Counted from the first letter of the stretch, positions 13,855 through 22,773 are shown. The stretch: DNA of 37,253 bases from Limivivens faecihominis (GCF_020686945.1 NZ_JAJEPR010000032.1:1-37253); one strand, 5' to 3'. Notes: generated by a model not told the origin, from the letters alone. Numbers and translations are program-made.

Positions 13855-14952
13855 ATGTTTGATACCATAAAACTGATTGGTGAGAAGTTCCGCCTGTCGG
13901 GAGAATTATATTCTTACAGCGTGATTACGGTTGGAAATATCAACTCTACCTATAAGGTAACTTATGCTGTGGGCGATAATAAGTATAAGGCTTATCTTTT
14001 CCAGCGGATCAATACGCATGTATTTAAAAATCCGGTACAGATCATGAGAAATATTGATGAGGTGACTTCTTATATCCGAAAAAAATATCCGGGGCAGCTG
14101 ACACTTCACTTTCACCATACGGCAGAAGGAAACAACTATTTTGTCAGTGACGAGGATTCTTTCTGGAGAGTGATGAATTATGTGGATTCTCTCACACTGG
14201 ACAATACCGATGATCTGGCTGTGATTGAGGCAACTGGCAAAGCTTTTGGTAATTTCCAGGCGCAGCTGGCGGATTTCGACGGTTCTGTTCTGTATGAGAC
14301 CATTCCGGATTTTCACAACACCAGAAAGCGTCTGAACACCCTGTTTGAAGATGTGGAGAAGGATCCCTGCAATCGTGTGCATGAGGTGCCGGATGAGATT
14401 GCTTATCTTTCTTTTGTCAGTGACAAGGCGGCAGAGTTGAGTGAGCTTTTCGCCAATGGTGAGATTCCGAGAAGAGTAACCCACAACGATACAAAGGCCA
14501 ATAATGTTCTTTTTGATAAAGTGACAAAAGAACCGCTGGTTGTCATTGATCTGGATACGATTATGCCGGGAATGTCCATGTACGATTTCGGTGATGCAGT
14601 CCGTTTCATTGCCAATACCTCCGCAGAGGATGAACCGGACACCAGCAAAGTCTTCTTTGATACCGGAAAGTTTCGTGCGTTTGCAAAAGGATTTATCCGG
14701 GAAACCAAAGACCTTCTGACAGAGGTGGAGCTGAAGAACCTGGTAAAAGCCAGCTTCTCCATCACCGTAGAGCAGGCCAGCCGTTTTCTCGATGACTATC
14801 TGACCGGAGATCACTATTTCCGATATGAGTATCCGAAACACAATCTGGTCCGTGCGAGATGTCAGCTGCAGCTGGCCAAGGATATTGAGAAAAAATGGTC
14901 CGAGCTGGAATGGATTATTCAGGATGTAATTGACCAGCTGGGAAATAATTAA
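13855..14952 (+). CDS. nahK: N-acetylhexosamine 1-kinase-like phosphotransferase (NahK family)
   Basis: The 365-residue protein belongs to the APH/choline-kinase fold. RRVTHNDTKANNVLFD (about 207-222) holds the catalytic Asp and the Asn metal ligand; VIDLDTIMPGMSMYDFGD (about 233-250) holds the DxD metal site. The phrases HNDTK-NN, DLDTIMPG and DFGD-RF match Bifidobacterium NahK (LnpB), which phosphorylates GlcNAc and GalNAc at C1 in the mucin-glycan GNB/LNB pathway. FLDDYLTGDHYFRYEYPKHN near 311-330 is also a family block. It has its own promoter and stands alone, so the product could feed UDP-HexNAc synthesis for the nearby polysaccharide genes; this is inference. The C-terminus overlaps the convergent Mrr-like gene by 4 nt. 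Confidence 0.8.
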   Translation: MFDTIKLIGEKFRLSGELYSYSVITVGNINSTYKVTYAVGDNKYKAYLFQRINTHVFKNPVQIMRNIDEVTSYIRKKYPGQLTLHFHHTAEGNNYFVSDEDSFWRVMNYVDSLTLDNTDDLAVIEATGKAFGNFQAQLADFDGSVLYETIPDFHNTRKRLNTLFEDVEKDPCNRVHEVPDEIAYLSFVSDKAAELSELFANGEIPRRVTHNDTKANNVLFDKVTKEPLVVIDLDTIMPGMSMYDFGDAVRFIANTSAEDEPDTSKVFFDTGKFRAFAKGFIRETKDLLTEVELKNLVKASFSITVEQASRFLDDYLTGDHYFRYEYPKHNLVRARCQLQLAKDIEKKWSELEWIIQDVIDQLGNN

Positions 14953-15674
14953 TCTTTCTCTGCTTTTGGGGGCAGTGGCCGCAGCGTATGGGTGCGGAGC
15001 TTCAGCTTTCGTGTGCGAAGAAAGCTGAAAAGAAAGAGCAGTACCGGAAGCAGGAGAATTCCTCCGAGGCTGTTGAAGAGATAAAGCCCGGTAAGGGCAG
15101 AAAGTCCCAGCAGTAGAGTGGAAAGAAGAGAAAGAAAAATACTTCCTTTTTCCAGAAAGAGAAAGGCGTTGCCCAGAAACAGCAGGATGCAGAAGATCCC
15201 GTCTGCCAGGCCTGGAAAGTTTTGGAGACTTTTCAGGCCTTCTGTGGAGCAGAGAAAATAGAAGAGCCAGGCACTGCCAGCCATTCCAAGGAGTCCCGCC
15301 AGATTGAGAAGGCGGGGCTTTTTGCATTTGCGGAGCTCTTCGAGGACGGCCCGATCCCAGAGAAGGACGTCGGTTTTTCCTGCAAGAGCAACAGCAGAGT
15401 TGGTAAAATACTGATTGGTCAGCACGGCGGCCACGTCGCATTCATAAAATTTCATGCCTGCATAGGCTTCCTGGATTGCTTTGTTTCCAAGATAATAGGA
15501 ATAACATTTGCACTGGATGCCATATTTTTTCCGATGTTTCCAGGCCAGAATATCAATGCCCTGATCGCCGCTGCCCCGGGTGACTTCTACATGGTGAAAG
15601 CCGTTTCTGCGGAGCAGTCCGGCACAGTAGTGCTCAAAGGTATGACCGTCCATTCGGTCGTAAGATTTCTTCAT
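14949..15674 (-). CDS. Mrr-like restriction endonuclease domain with C-terminal membrane segments
   Basis: The first 115 residues form an Mrr_cat/PD-(D/E)XK nuclease-like domain: FEHYCAGLLRRNGF (Glu 14), GSGDQGIDILAW (Asp 41), and YGIQCKCYS with the Q-x-K (Gln 54, Lys 56) common in Mrr proteins. The fold is complete, so DNA cleavage is possible. From about 120 onward four hydrophobic segments (for example GLLGMAGSAWLFYFL, IFCILLFLGNAFLF, LSTLLLGLSALTGLYL, ILLLPVLLFLFSFL) would place it in the membrane, ending in a basic tail. It overlaps the upstream small gene by 4 nt (ATGA), so the two are co-translated. Membrane-bound Mrr proteins are known in Firmicutes but their role is unclear; defence is a guess. 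Confidence 0.75.
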   Translation of the reverse strand: MKKSYDRMDGHTFEHYCAGLLRRNGFHHVEVTRGSGDQGIDILAWKHRKKYGIQCKCYSYYLGNKAIQEAYAGMKFYECDVAAVLTNQYFTNSAVALAGKTDVLLWDRAVLEELRKCKKPRLLNLAGLLGMAGSAWLFYFLCSTEGLKSLQNFPGLADGIFCILLFLGNAFLFLEKGSIFLSLLSTLLLGLSALTGLYLFNSLGGILLLPVLLFLFSFLRTRKLKLRTHTLRPLPPKAEKD

Positions 15675-15970
15675 TGTAATGATTCGTCTCCTGTAAGAAT
15701 ACTGTCTTTTTCGCGGTAAAACTCATCATAGCGCTGGTTGAGCCAGTCTACGGTCTCAGTAAGTCCTTCCGGGGAATACTCGAAAAGCTTGGTTTCCTTT
15801 TCATCGTCCGGAGTTACTTCAAAGCAGTACGGGCCCGGATAGATGGTGGCGGAAATCTGACCATCCTTCAGAGTCAGAAGATAGCGCATGCTGTGAAAAG
15901 AGCCGGTATAGCGGGTTTTCTTGATATAAGCAAGAGAGAAAACTCCCGAAAGATCTATTTTTTCGTTCAT
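15671..15970 (-). CDS. Small conserved-looking hypothetical protein upstream of the Mrr-like gene
   Basis: From ATG 15970, with AGGAGG directly upstream, a 99-residue protein begins MNEKIDLSGVFSLAY. It has a beta-rich centre (SMRYLLTLKDGQISATIYPG, YCFEVTPDDE) and a helical acidic end (LTETVDWLNQRYDEFYREKD). I do not recognise a family. The frame could be extended to 16102 but the ribosome site decides the start. It shares an ATGA overlap with the Mrr-like gene and probably a promoter at 16019-16047, so it may be a regulator or partner of that nuclease. Confidence 0.65.
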   Translation of the reverse strand: MNEKIDLSGVFSLAYIKKTRYTGSFHSMRYLLTLKDGQISATIYPGPYCFEVTPDDEKETKLFEYSPEGLTETVDWLNQRYDEFYREKDSILTGDESLQ

Positions 15971-16018
15971 AAAAGCCTCCTGTATTTTGTCAAAACAAAT
16001 GTTCTTGCTTTCTAGCAT

Positions 16019-16047
16019 AACATAAGACCGGGAAAAAATCCAGACAA
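16019..16047 (-). promoter_or_regulatory. Promoter of the small-protein/Mrr pair
   Basis: On the minus strand TTGTCT (16042-16047) and TATGTT (16019-16024) are 17 nt apart. It diverges from the adhesin promoter 16 bp to the right, so the two may share control. Confidence 0.55.
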
Positions 16048-16062
16048 TTGCGAAAGAAAAGA

Positions 16063-16091
16063 TTGCATTTTTGGAAAAAGTATAGTATGAT
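16063..16091 (+). promoter_or_regulatory. Promoter of the CnaB adhesin gene
   Basis: TTGCAT (16063-16068), 17 nt, TATGAT (16086-16091). The transcript would start near 16098, giving a leader of about 290 nt before the adhesin ATG, unusually long here. Confidence 0.6.
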
Positions 16092-16215
16092 AAGAAAAAC
16101 AAATCTGAAACAGTATTTAGTCACTATTTTCCGGATCATTTCTGATCCAAAAAATCCATGAAAGTTTAAAAATAAAATCTGATTTTGGTAAAGTCTGTCA
16201 TTCATTCTATCTTTT

Positions 16216-16255
16216 ATGATACCAGTGTCAAAAGACCTTTTGACACTCATATCAT
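16216..16255. promoter_or_regulatory. 40-bp palindrome in the adhesin leader
   Basis: AGTGTCAAAAG (16224-16234) and CTTTTGACACT (16237-16247) are perfect inverted repeats only 2 nt apart. Outside them ATGATA (16216-16221) pairs with TATCAT (16250-16255) across a 2x2 mismatch. No T tract follows directly. It may be an operator or an RNA stem controlling the adhesin. Confidence 0.7.
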
Positions 16256-16308
16256 CTTTTATTCCCTATTGATAAAATCTTATAAAAAATACGGAAAGGA
16301 GTTCTTGC

Positions 16309-16347
16309 ATGGAGCATAAAAAGCGGTGCCGGGATCCTACCCAGTAA
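16309..16347 (+). CDS. 12-residue leader ORF ahead of the adhesin
   Basis: ATG 16309 has GGAAAGGAG seven bases upstream and reads MEHKKRCRDPTQ-stop. It lies 45 nt before the adhesin start. The beginning resembles the adhesin's own MKHKIRSC, so it may be a duplicated start or a real leader peptide. Confidence 0.35.
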   Translation: MEHKKRCRDPTQ

Positions 16348-16392
16348 TCTGATCTGACAACTGAATATTGAAAATAGGAGGAGATGCTTGAT

Positions 16393-19300
16393 ATGAAACA
16401 TAAAATCAGGAGCTGCTTTGCATTGCTGTTGGCAGTGTCCACACTGATAACGTCTGTTCCGGCGGGTGTATTAGCCTCGGAGCCTGCTGTGACGATGGAG
16501 GAAGAGTCTTCGACATCCGGGGCAGAAGAAGAAACTTACGATTTTTCGGAAACGAAAGCGAAGGAAACGGAATCTGACGAGGAAGCACTTTCAGAAGAAA
16601 CAGAAAAAGAAGCGGAAACCGCAGAAAGTATGGTGGAGCAGACGGAGGAATGGGATTCTGCTGAAATGACTGTGCAGGAGACAGAAGATGAGACTTCTGA
16701 GGAAGAAATTCTGAAAGAGGAAACTGAAATACAGGAAGCGGAAACTACGATTGCTGAAACCGAAACAGTGGCCACGGATCTGGCCGATGAGGAGGAAAAA
16801 GCAGAGATTACAGAATTTTCCGTTCAGGGAAATGGAAGTGTTTTTGTCTATGCCGATGGAAAAAAGGTAGCGGAACTATCTGGAAATGCTTCTTTTCAGA
16901 AAGTGGAGAGTCTGGATGGAAAAGATCTCACTTATACCATGCTGCCATTTCAGGGAAATTTTGCCTATTCTGTCAAAAGAAATGAGGAAATCGTAGCGGA
17001 GGACTGCTGGGAAAACTGCGGAGCAGATGCGGCCTATTCCGGGTGTCTGTTTCGTTCCGGCGGAACATATGTTTTTTGTTTTATGACTGAGGAAGAACTT
17101 GCGGCAATCCCGCTGCCTCTGGGAGACGGTTCTCTTTTTCAAGGGGGAAGAAATGATCATCTTCTGGGCTTTGGCTCCATGCCGGGACAGAATATGGATG
17201 ATCCGAAAGCAGGAGAGTATTATACGGCCCGGGCGGTCTTTTATCCGGCTGTCGGAGGTTATAACGTACATAATTACTTTAATCTGCAGCAGGGTTATGT
17301 ATATCCATCTGAGGATTCCGATATTTATCAGAAATTCGGAAGTGCTTTTCGAATGACGACCTGCGGTTCTTCCGCAGCACAGATCTGCCCCAGACCGGGT
17401 GCTACGGGAACTCTTTACATTTACATCGACCAGGTGACGGAAAATACCGTGGTTTATCAGGCAGCCTGGCGAAACGATAATGGAACGCAGCAGAACGTCT
17501 ATGGAAATTTTAAGACAAGTATTCCCAAACCTCATGGAGGAATTGTCATTCATAAACGCCTTGTTTATGCGGACAGAGCAGCGACTGCTGTATATCAGCT
17601 GGATGCAGTTTTCGACGTTCTGGATGCTTCGGGAAAGAAGGCAGGAAGCATTACAACAGATCCGGCAACGGGAGAAGGCTATCTGAGCGATCTGGACCCT
17701 GGAACCTATACTATAAAAGAGGTGAAAGCGCCAAAATATGCCACCCTGTCAACTGCTTCCTGGAACTGTACGGTAAGCACCGGAAAACAGGCGAGCGTGA
17801 CCGTGAAGAATTATCCTTATATGGGCATTATTTTTCTGAATAAGAAATCTTCTACGGGACAGTGGGATGATTCCATGAAGGGCGCTGTGTACGGGATCTG
17901 GGACAGCAAAGACTGTTCAGGAGAGCCGCTGGTAAGGACAACGATCACCAGTGAGCGAACCAAGATCAACCGCTTTCTGGCCTTTGACCAGACCTATTAT
18001 GTGAAAGAGATCAGTGCGCCGCCCAGCGGGAAATGGGGACTTTCCGGAAAAATTTATTCTGTGAAGTTCAGTGAAAAGGATCTGCCCGCTACGATACAGA
18101 AAGATGCCGATCAGTTTGTAGGAAAGGACTTGACAGTGACAGAAGACGAACCCTCGAATGTGAAGGTACGGGTAAATAAAACCTCTTCTCTCAGCCGGGC
18201 GGATTTTGACTGGCTGACAAGATTTCCAAATTATTCTCTTGCAGGCGCGGCTTATACTTTTTACTGGGATGAAGCCTGCCAGGATGCCATTGGAACGGTA
18301 TATACCCATACGCTGGAGAGTGGCTTCTATACCAGATATCTGGAGATTCCGGGGTTGAAACCAGAGGAAAGCCGTGTGATTTATTATCAAGAGGCATGGG
18401 CATCAAACGGTCATGCGAGAAATCTTTCCGTAAAATCCCTGAAAGTAACGGCTCCGAAGGCGGATTCTAAGAAGGATGCGCTGTATACGGTAAAAGATGA
18501 AGACCTTTATGTGTTCGGTTCTCTGAATAATCTGCTGAAAAAAGTAGGAAGCGATGGAGAGGAATATCGACCTCTTGCAGGTGCTCAATTTGAACTGAAG
18601 CTGTATGACTCTCCTCAGGGAGGAGAGGAGCTGATGTCCTGGCTTTTTGAGACGAATGCAGAAGGAAATCTGAAGCTTCGCACTCCGCTGCAGGGAAAGG
18701 TCTATATTTCTCAAATATCCAATCTGACCTGGTTTCCCATGGGGTATTACACCATCCGGGAGACAAAGGCTCCGGTCGGTTATATTTGTGATCCTACGGT
18801 GAGAAGCTTTTCTCTGCTTCCGGAAAATGATAGTGTTTCCGCAGATGGAAAGACGACGAACCCGATCTGCAGGATGAGCGAGACCTGGCCGGAACTGGTA
18901 AACCAGCAGGAAACAGGAGAGCTTTCCCTTAAAAAAACGTCAGCAAAGCCGGAACTGACGGCACAGAACGAGCTCTATTCCTTTGAAGGGGCGGAGTTTG
19001 GTATCTATGAAACAGAAGATTTTTCCGGCGAGCCTAAGGTGCTGCTGAGGACGAAAGAGACGGGGGAGACAGATACCGTAACTTTGCCCGTCGGCACTTA
19101 TTATGTGAAAGAAAGAAAAGCTCCTGCAGGTTATCGGCTCAGCCAGGAAGTAAAAAAAGTTGTACTGGCCCTGGGAGATCATCAGGAGGTGATCTTTGAA
19201 GACGAGCCGTTTTATCAGCAGGTAGAAACAGCAGTTCAGAAAGAAGTCAAAGGCGGAACCAATGTCTCAAAGGAAGGGGCGGAGTTTACCCTGCGCTATT

Positions 19301-22300
19301 ACAGCGGAGAAAGTCTGCTTCGGACCTGGGTTTTAAAAACAGATGCAGAAGGTCTGGCAAAATTTGAAGACAGCTATAAAATTTCCGGGGATTCTTTCTA
19401 TCAGGCAGATGGAAAGGCGGTTCTTCCGCTTGGAAGATTGACGATAGAAGAGACGAAAGCTCCAGCTGGTCTTTCGATAGATCCTGCTGTACGGACGTTT
19501 GTATCCGATGAAAGCGGAATCTATACCGATGCAAATGGGGTTCTCTTTACTAATGGGGGAATCCGGATAACGGATGAACCGGTTTATGGAGGGGTGAAAA
19601 TCTTAAAGAGAAGCCTGGATCAAGGGGAAGAGCCTGATGGCGACGCCCGGTTTGAAGGTGCTGTTTTTGGAATTTACAATAAAAATAGTTATTCTGTGAC
19701 ACGAAAAGATCAGGAAGACGACTCTTATCCCACAGATGCGGAGGTAATGAGGGTTACGGCAGATGCAGCCGGGCTGGCAGAAACTGCTGCGGTTCTGCAG
19801 GCAGGAACTTATCTTGTGAAAGAACTGACTGCACCGGAAGGGTATCTCCTGAGCGAGGAAGAACTTCTTTTTACGATTCCGGAGGACAAGCCAGGAGAGA
19901 TTGTCGATCTGACAGAAACGCCTGTGAGAGATCAGGTAATCCGCGGCGGTTTTGCTCTTTCCAAATGGGATCTGGAGCTGAATGAACCGGGAAAATTCCA
20001 GGGAGATGCCACACTGGAAGGGGCTGAGTTCACTCTGACCAATGAATCGGAACATTCCGTGCTTGTGAATGGCAGAAAAATTGCGCCCGGAGAGGTGATT
20101 GATACTTTTCGGACGGATGCGGAAGGAAAGATTGAGACAGCGAAAGATCTGCTTCCCTATGGAAGTTATAAGCTGGAAGAAACCTGTCCGCCGACGGGGT
20201 ACACCAGAGACGGTGAAAACTTAAGCAGAATCTTTAAAGTGCGGAAAAATGGAAAAGTCTATCGCTTTGATGAGGAAAATTCTGCAGCAAAAAACAGAGT
20301 CAGCCGTTTTGATATTACCCTGGTGAAATTTAAAGATACTCTGAGCAGCGAAGAGCCGGGAGACCATGTGCTTCCGCTGGAAGGCTGCAAGTTTGAAATC
20401 CGCCTGAAATCTACGGGAGAATTATACGCGGAGCTTGTCACAGATAAAGACGGTGTGGCAACGACAAAAGATCCGGAACATTTCCCGAACGGAAGACTTC
20501 CCTATGGAACCTATGTGGTGACAGAGACGGAACATCCGGCCTCTGTGATGCCGGTTGCACCTTTTGAGATCAAGGGAGAGGTGGACCGGAAGGAATATAC
20601 GGGAATTTACTTGAATGACCGGCCAATCGAGATGCCTGTGACTCTGGTGAAAAAGAGTGGGGATCAGGATCTGATCATTCCGGCAGCGGGAACTGAATTT
20701 CAGGTGCTGGATGAGAAGAAAAAGCCGCTGACTTTTCATGTATACTATCCTCATGCAGAAGAGATTACCACGCTGAAAACGGATGAGTCGGGAACCATTA
20801 CCATTCCGGAGAAACTGCCGTACGGTACTTATTATCTCAGAGAACTTCAGGCACCGGAAGGCTATCTGAAAGGAGAAGATCTTTGTTTTACCGTGGACAA
20901 ATGGGGAAGCTGGACAAAGCCGATGGAAGTAAGCTTCCATGATGAACCGGTAAAAGGCAGAATAAAGCTTTTCAAAATGGACGCAGAGACCAAAGAACTA
21001 CTGGCCGGGGCTGTATTTTCCGTATTTGCAGCGGAGGATATCGTGACACCAGATGGCTTCTGCCATTATGCAAAAGATGAATTTATTGAAAGTGTTACTA
21101 TCGAGGCAGATGGAACGGGAAGTACAGGAAAACTGCCGCTGGGAAAATATATTGTCCGGGAGACAAAAGCACCGGAAGGCTATTGTCTGGACACTGCCAG
21201 CTATCCGGCTGAGCTTGTATATGAGGATCAGGAGACAGCGCTGGTGACAGCAGAGCTTACCCTGGAAAATCATCCGACTACCTGGAAGCTTTTTAAGACA
21301 GATACGGCCGGGAACACACTGGATGGTGTGACTTTCTCCGTGCAGAAAGTGCTGGCGGCAGATGAAGCAGAAAATCTGTCAGAAGCGGTATTGGTGACAA
21401 CGGCTGACGGCGGAAAGATCGAAACGAAATATGTCACAGCGGGAACCTATGTGATTCGTGAGGTATCTACGCTTCCGGGTTATCTTCTGGATACGAAAGA
21501 GCGTTATTTTACAGTGGATGAAGAAGGTTTTATTTTTGAGTCGGATTCCGAGGGCAGACCTCTGGATGAAGACTGTGCAAAGTCTGATACAGAGACACTG
21601 AGATGGATCAACGATTATACGAAATGGGATATTTCCAAAACCGATATCACCGGGGATCAGGAACTGGAAGGAGCCGAGCTTGAGCTTCACAATGATCAAA
21701 ATGAGCTGATCGAGACCTGGATTTCAGGAAAGATGCCTCATCGGATCGAACGGCTGACCCCGGGAAAATACCTTCTCACAGAAAAGATTGCGCCGGCAGG
21801 TTATGTGACAGCCAATACGATCTCTTTTGAGGTGACAGAAGACGGAGAGGTTCATCGGATTACGATGATTGACCAGTGTACGAAAGTGAAGATTTCCAAA
21901 CTGGATATTACAAACCGGAAGGAGCTTCCGGGCGCTCATCTGGAGATTCTGGATGAAAAAGGCGAAGTGCTGGAAAGCTGGATTTCCGGAGAAGAGCCCC
22001 ATTATGTGGAAAAACTTCCGGCAGGCAGCTATCATCTTCGTGAAACCATCGCTCCGGATGGTTATGAAAAGACAGAGGATGTCATTTTTGAAGTGAAGGA
22101 TACGATGGAGATCCAGACCGTCTTCATGTATGACAGTCCGGTTAAAGAGACAGAGCCTGTTCCGGTTGAGACGGAAGTACCAGATACCGAGCCTGCTGAG
22201 ACAGAACCTGTCGAAACAGAAAAGCCAGAGACGGAGCCTGCAGAAGAAACGGAAACAGAAACTCCGGAGACAAAAGTTCCCGAGACGGAAGAGACTGAAA

Positions 22301-22509
22301 CGGAAACTGAAACAAAAATAACAGAAACAGCCACATCTGAAACAAGCACATCTGAGACACCTTCGTCAGAAAATTCCAAAAAATCAAATGCTCCGAAGAC
22401 AGGAGATACGACAGACCGAACCGTGGAGGTAAGCGTTTTGCTTCTTTCCGGCACCGTACTTCTGGCTTTCTGGAAAAAGAACAGAAAATCAAAGAAAAGT
22501 AATGAGTAA
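16393..22509 (+). CDS. 2038-residue CnaB-repeat (SpaA-type) wall-anchored adhesin
   Basis: This giant surface protein starts at ATG 16393 (AGGAGG upstream; the in-frame ATG 16384 is too close). It has a signal peptide (MKHKIRSCFALLLAVSTLIT), a Glu/Thr-rich stretch (about 30-130), a unique N-terminal domain (about 140-370), and then 13 recognisable CnaB repeats marked by E-boxes such as GTYTIKEVKAP, GYYTIRETKAPVGY, GTYYVKERKAPAGY, GKYIVRETKAPEGY and GSYHLRETIAPDGY (near 436, 532, 783, 900, 1013, 1137, 1256, 1372, 1477, 1583, 1683, 1791, 1877). CnaB domains usually carry Lys-Asn isopeptide bonds. A Glu/Thr/Pro stalk leads to NAPKTGD, a membrane segment and a basic tail: a sortase signal with Ala in place of the usual Leu. 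No sortase gene is nearby. It is likely to bind mucus or other cells. Confidence 0.9.
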   Translation: MKHKIRSCFALLLAVSTLITSVPAGVLASEPAVTMEEESSTSGAEEETYDFSETKAKETESDEEALSEETEKEAETAESMVEQTEEWDSAEMTVQETEDETSEEEILKEETEIQEAETTIAETETVATDLADEEEKAEITEFSVQGNGSVFVYADGKKVAELSGNASFQKVESLDGKDLTYTMLPFQGNFAYSVKRNEEIVAEDCWENCGADAAYSGCLFRSGGTYVFCFMTEEELAAIPLPLGDGSLFQGGRNDHLLGFGSMPGQNMDDPKAGEYYTARAVFYPAVGGYNVHNYFNLQQGYVYPSEDSDIYQKFGSAFRMTTCGSSAAQICPRPGATGTLYIYIDQVTENTVVYQAAWRNDNGTQQNVYGNFKTSIPKPHGGIVIHKRLVYADRAATAVYQLDAVFDVLDASGKKAGSITTDPATGEGYLSDLDPGTYTIKEVKAPKYATLSTASWNCTVSTGKQASVTVKNYPYMGIIFLNKKSSTGQWDDSMKGAVYGIWDSKDCSGEPLVRTTITSERTKINRFLAFDQTYYVKEISAPPSGKWGLSGKIYSVKFSEKDLPATIQKDADQFVGKDLTVTEDEPSNVKVRVNKTSSLSRADFDWLTRFPNYSLAGAAYTFYWDEACQDAIGTVYTHTLESGFYTRYLEIPGLKPEESRVIYYQEAWASNGHARNLSVKSLKVTAPKADSKKDALYTVKDEDLYVFGSLNNLLKKVGSDGEEYRPLAGAQFELKLYDSPQGGEELMSWLFETNAEGNLKLRTPLQGKVYISQISNLTWFPMGYYTIRETKAPVGYICDPTVRSFSLLPENDSVSADGKTTNPICRMSETWPELVNQQETGELSLKKTSAKPELTAQNELYSFEGAEFGIYETEDFSGEPKVLLRTKETGETDTVTLPVGTYYVKERKAPAGYRLSQEVKKVVLALGDHQEVIFEDEPFYQQVETAVQKEVKGGTNVSKEGAEFTLRYYSGESLLRTWVLKTDAEGLAKFEDSYKISGDSFYQADGKAVLPLGRLTIEETKAPAGLSIDPAVRTFVSDESGIYTDANGVLFTNGGIRITDEPVYGGVKILKRSLDQGEEPDGDARFEGAVFGIYNKNSYSVTRKDQEDDSYPTDAEVMRVTADAAGLAETAAVLQAGTYLVKELTAPEGYLLSEEELLFTIPEDKPGEIVDLTETPVRDQVIRGGFALSKWDLELNEPGKFQGDATLEGAEFTLTNESEHSVLVNGRKIAPGEVIDTFRTDAEGKIETAKDLLPYGSYKLEETCPPTGYTRDGENLSRIFKVRKNGKVYRFDEENSAAKNRVSRFDITLVKFKDTLSSEEPGDHVLPLEGCKFEIRLKSTGELYAELVTDKDGVATTKDPEHFPNGRLPYGTYVVTETEHPASVMPVAPFEIKGEVDRKEYTGIYLNDRPIEMPVTLVKKSGDQDLIIPAAGTEFQVLDEKKKPLTFHVYYPHAEEITTLKTDESGTITIPEKLPYGTYYLRELQAPEGYLKGEDLCFTVDKWGSWTKPMEVSFHDEPVKGRIKLFKMDAETKELLAGAVFSVFAAEDIVTPDGFCHYAKDEFIESVTIEADGTGSTGKLPLGKYIVRETKAPEGYCLDTASYPAELVYEDQETALVTAELTLENHPTTWKLFKTDTAGNTLDGVTFSVQKVLAADEAENLSEAVLVTTADGGKIETKYVTAGTYVIREVSTLPGYLLDTKERYFTVDEEGFIFESDSEGRPLDEDCAKSDTETLRWINDYTKWDISKTDITGDQELEGAELELHNDQNELIETWISGKMPHRIERLTPGKYLLTEKIAPAGYVTANTISFEVTEDGEVHRITMIDQCTKVKISKLDITNRKELPGAHLEILDEKGEVLESWISGEEPHYVEKLPAGSYHLRETIAPDGYEKTEDVIFEVKDTMEIQTVFMYDSPVKETEPVPVETEVPDTEPAETEPVETEKPETEPAEETETETPETKVPETEETETETETKITETATSETSTSETPSSENSKKSNAPKTGDTTDRTVEVSVLLLSGTVLLAFWKKNRKSKKSNE

Positions 22510-22526
22510 TAACAAATAATTTGACT

Positions 22527-22568
22527 CCATGGATGGTCTGTTGAAGAAAAAATACAGATCATCCATGG
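22527..22568. terminator. Hairpin after the adhesin gene
   Basis: CCATGGATGGTCTGT pairs with ACAGATCATCCATGG (one G-T pair) over a 12-nt loop. The stem is strong but a T tract is lacking on the plus strand, so termination is only probable. Confidence 0.5.
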
Positions 22569-22586
22569 AAAATCAGAAAAAAGGTA

Positions 22587-22614
22587 TTGAATTTTTAAAT
22601 GAGAGTGCTATAAT
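22587..22614 (+). promoter_or_regulatory. Promoter of tRNA-Val
   Basis: TTGAAT, 16 nt, and extended -10 TGCTATAAT (TATAAT at 22609-22614), ten bases before the tRNA. Confidence 0.7.
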
Positions 22615-22623
22615 TGATGCCAT

Positions 22624-22697
22624 GGAAGCATAGCTCAGCTGGGATGAGCGTTCGCCTCACACGCGAGAGGTCAGGGGTTCGAGCCCCCTTGCTTCCA
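22624..22697 (+). tRNA. tRNA-Val (anticodon CAC)
   Basis: A complete cloverleaf can be drawn: acceptor GGAAGCA with TGCTTCC, D stem GCTC/GAGC, anticodon stem TTCGC/GCGAG around loop CTCACAC (anticodon CAC, reading GTG), T stem AGGGG/CCCCT with loop TTCGAGC, and discriminator A. CCA is not encoded. Confidence 0.93.
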
Positions 22698-22709
22698 TTT
22701 TTGATGAGG

Positions 22710-22739
22710 AGCATCTTACAGGAATGTGAGGTGCTTTTT
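22710..22739 (+). terminator. Terminator of tRNA-Val
   Basis: AGCATCT and ACA pair with TGT and AGGTGCT over a short loop, followed by TTTTTG. Confidence 0.75.
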
Positions 22740-22773
22740 GTTTTACAAAAAAGGATGGAACACTAAATAAAAG

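Noticed and set aside
13906..15441. 511-codon minus-strand frame across the NahK-like and Mrr-like genes
   Set aside because: It runs antisense to NahK and out of frame with the Mrr gene, both of which have clear motifs.
16098..16392. Cyclic-di-GMP or other known riboswitch in the adhesin leader
   Set aside because: None of the conserved core strings I know for c-di-GMP-I/II could be found; only the palindrome and the short ORF are supported.
22527..22568. Attachment site at tRNA-Val
   Set aside because: The hairpin lies upstream of the tRNA, no integrase is present and no copy of the tRNA 3' end was seen nearby.
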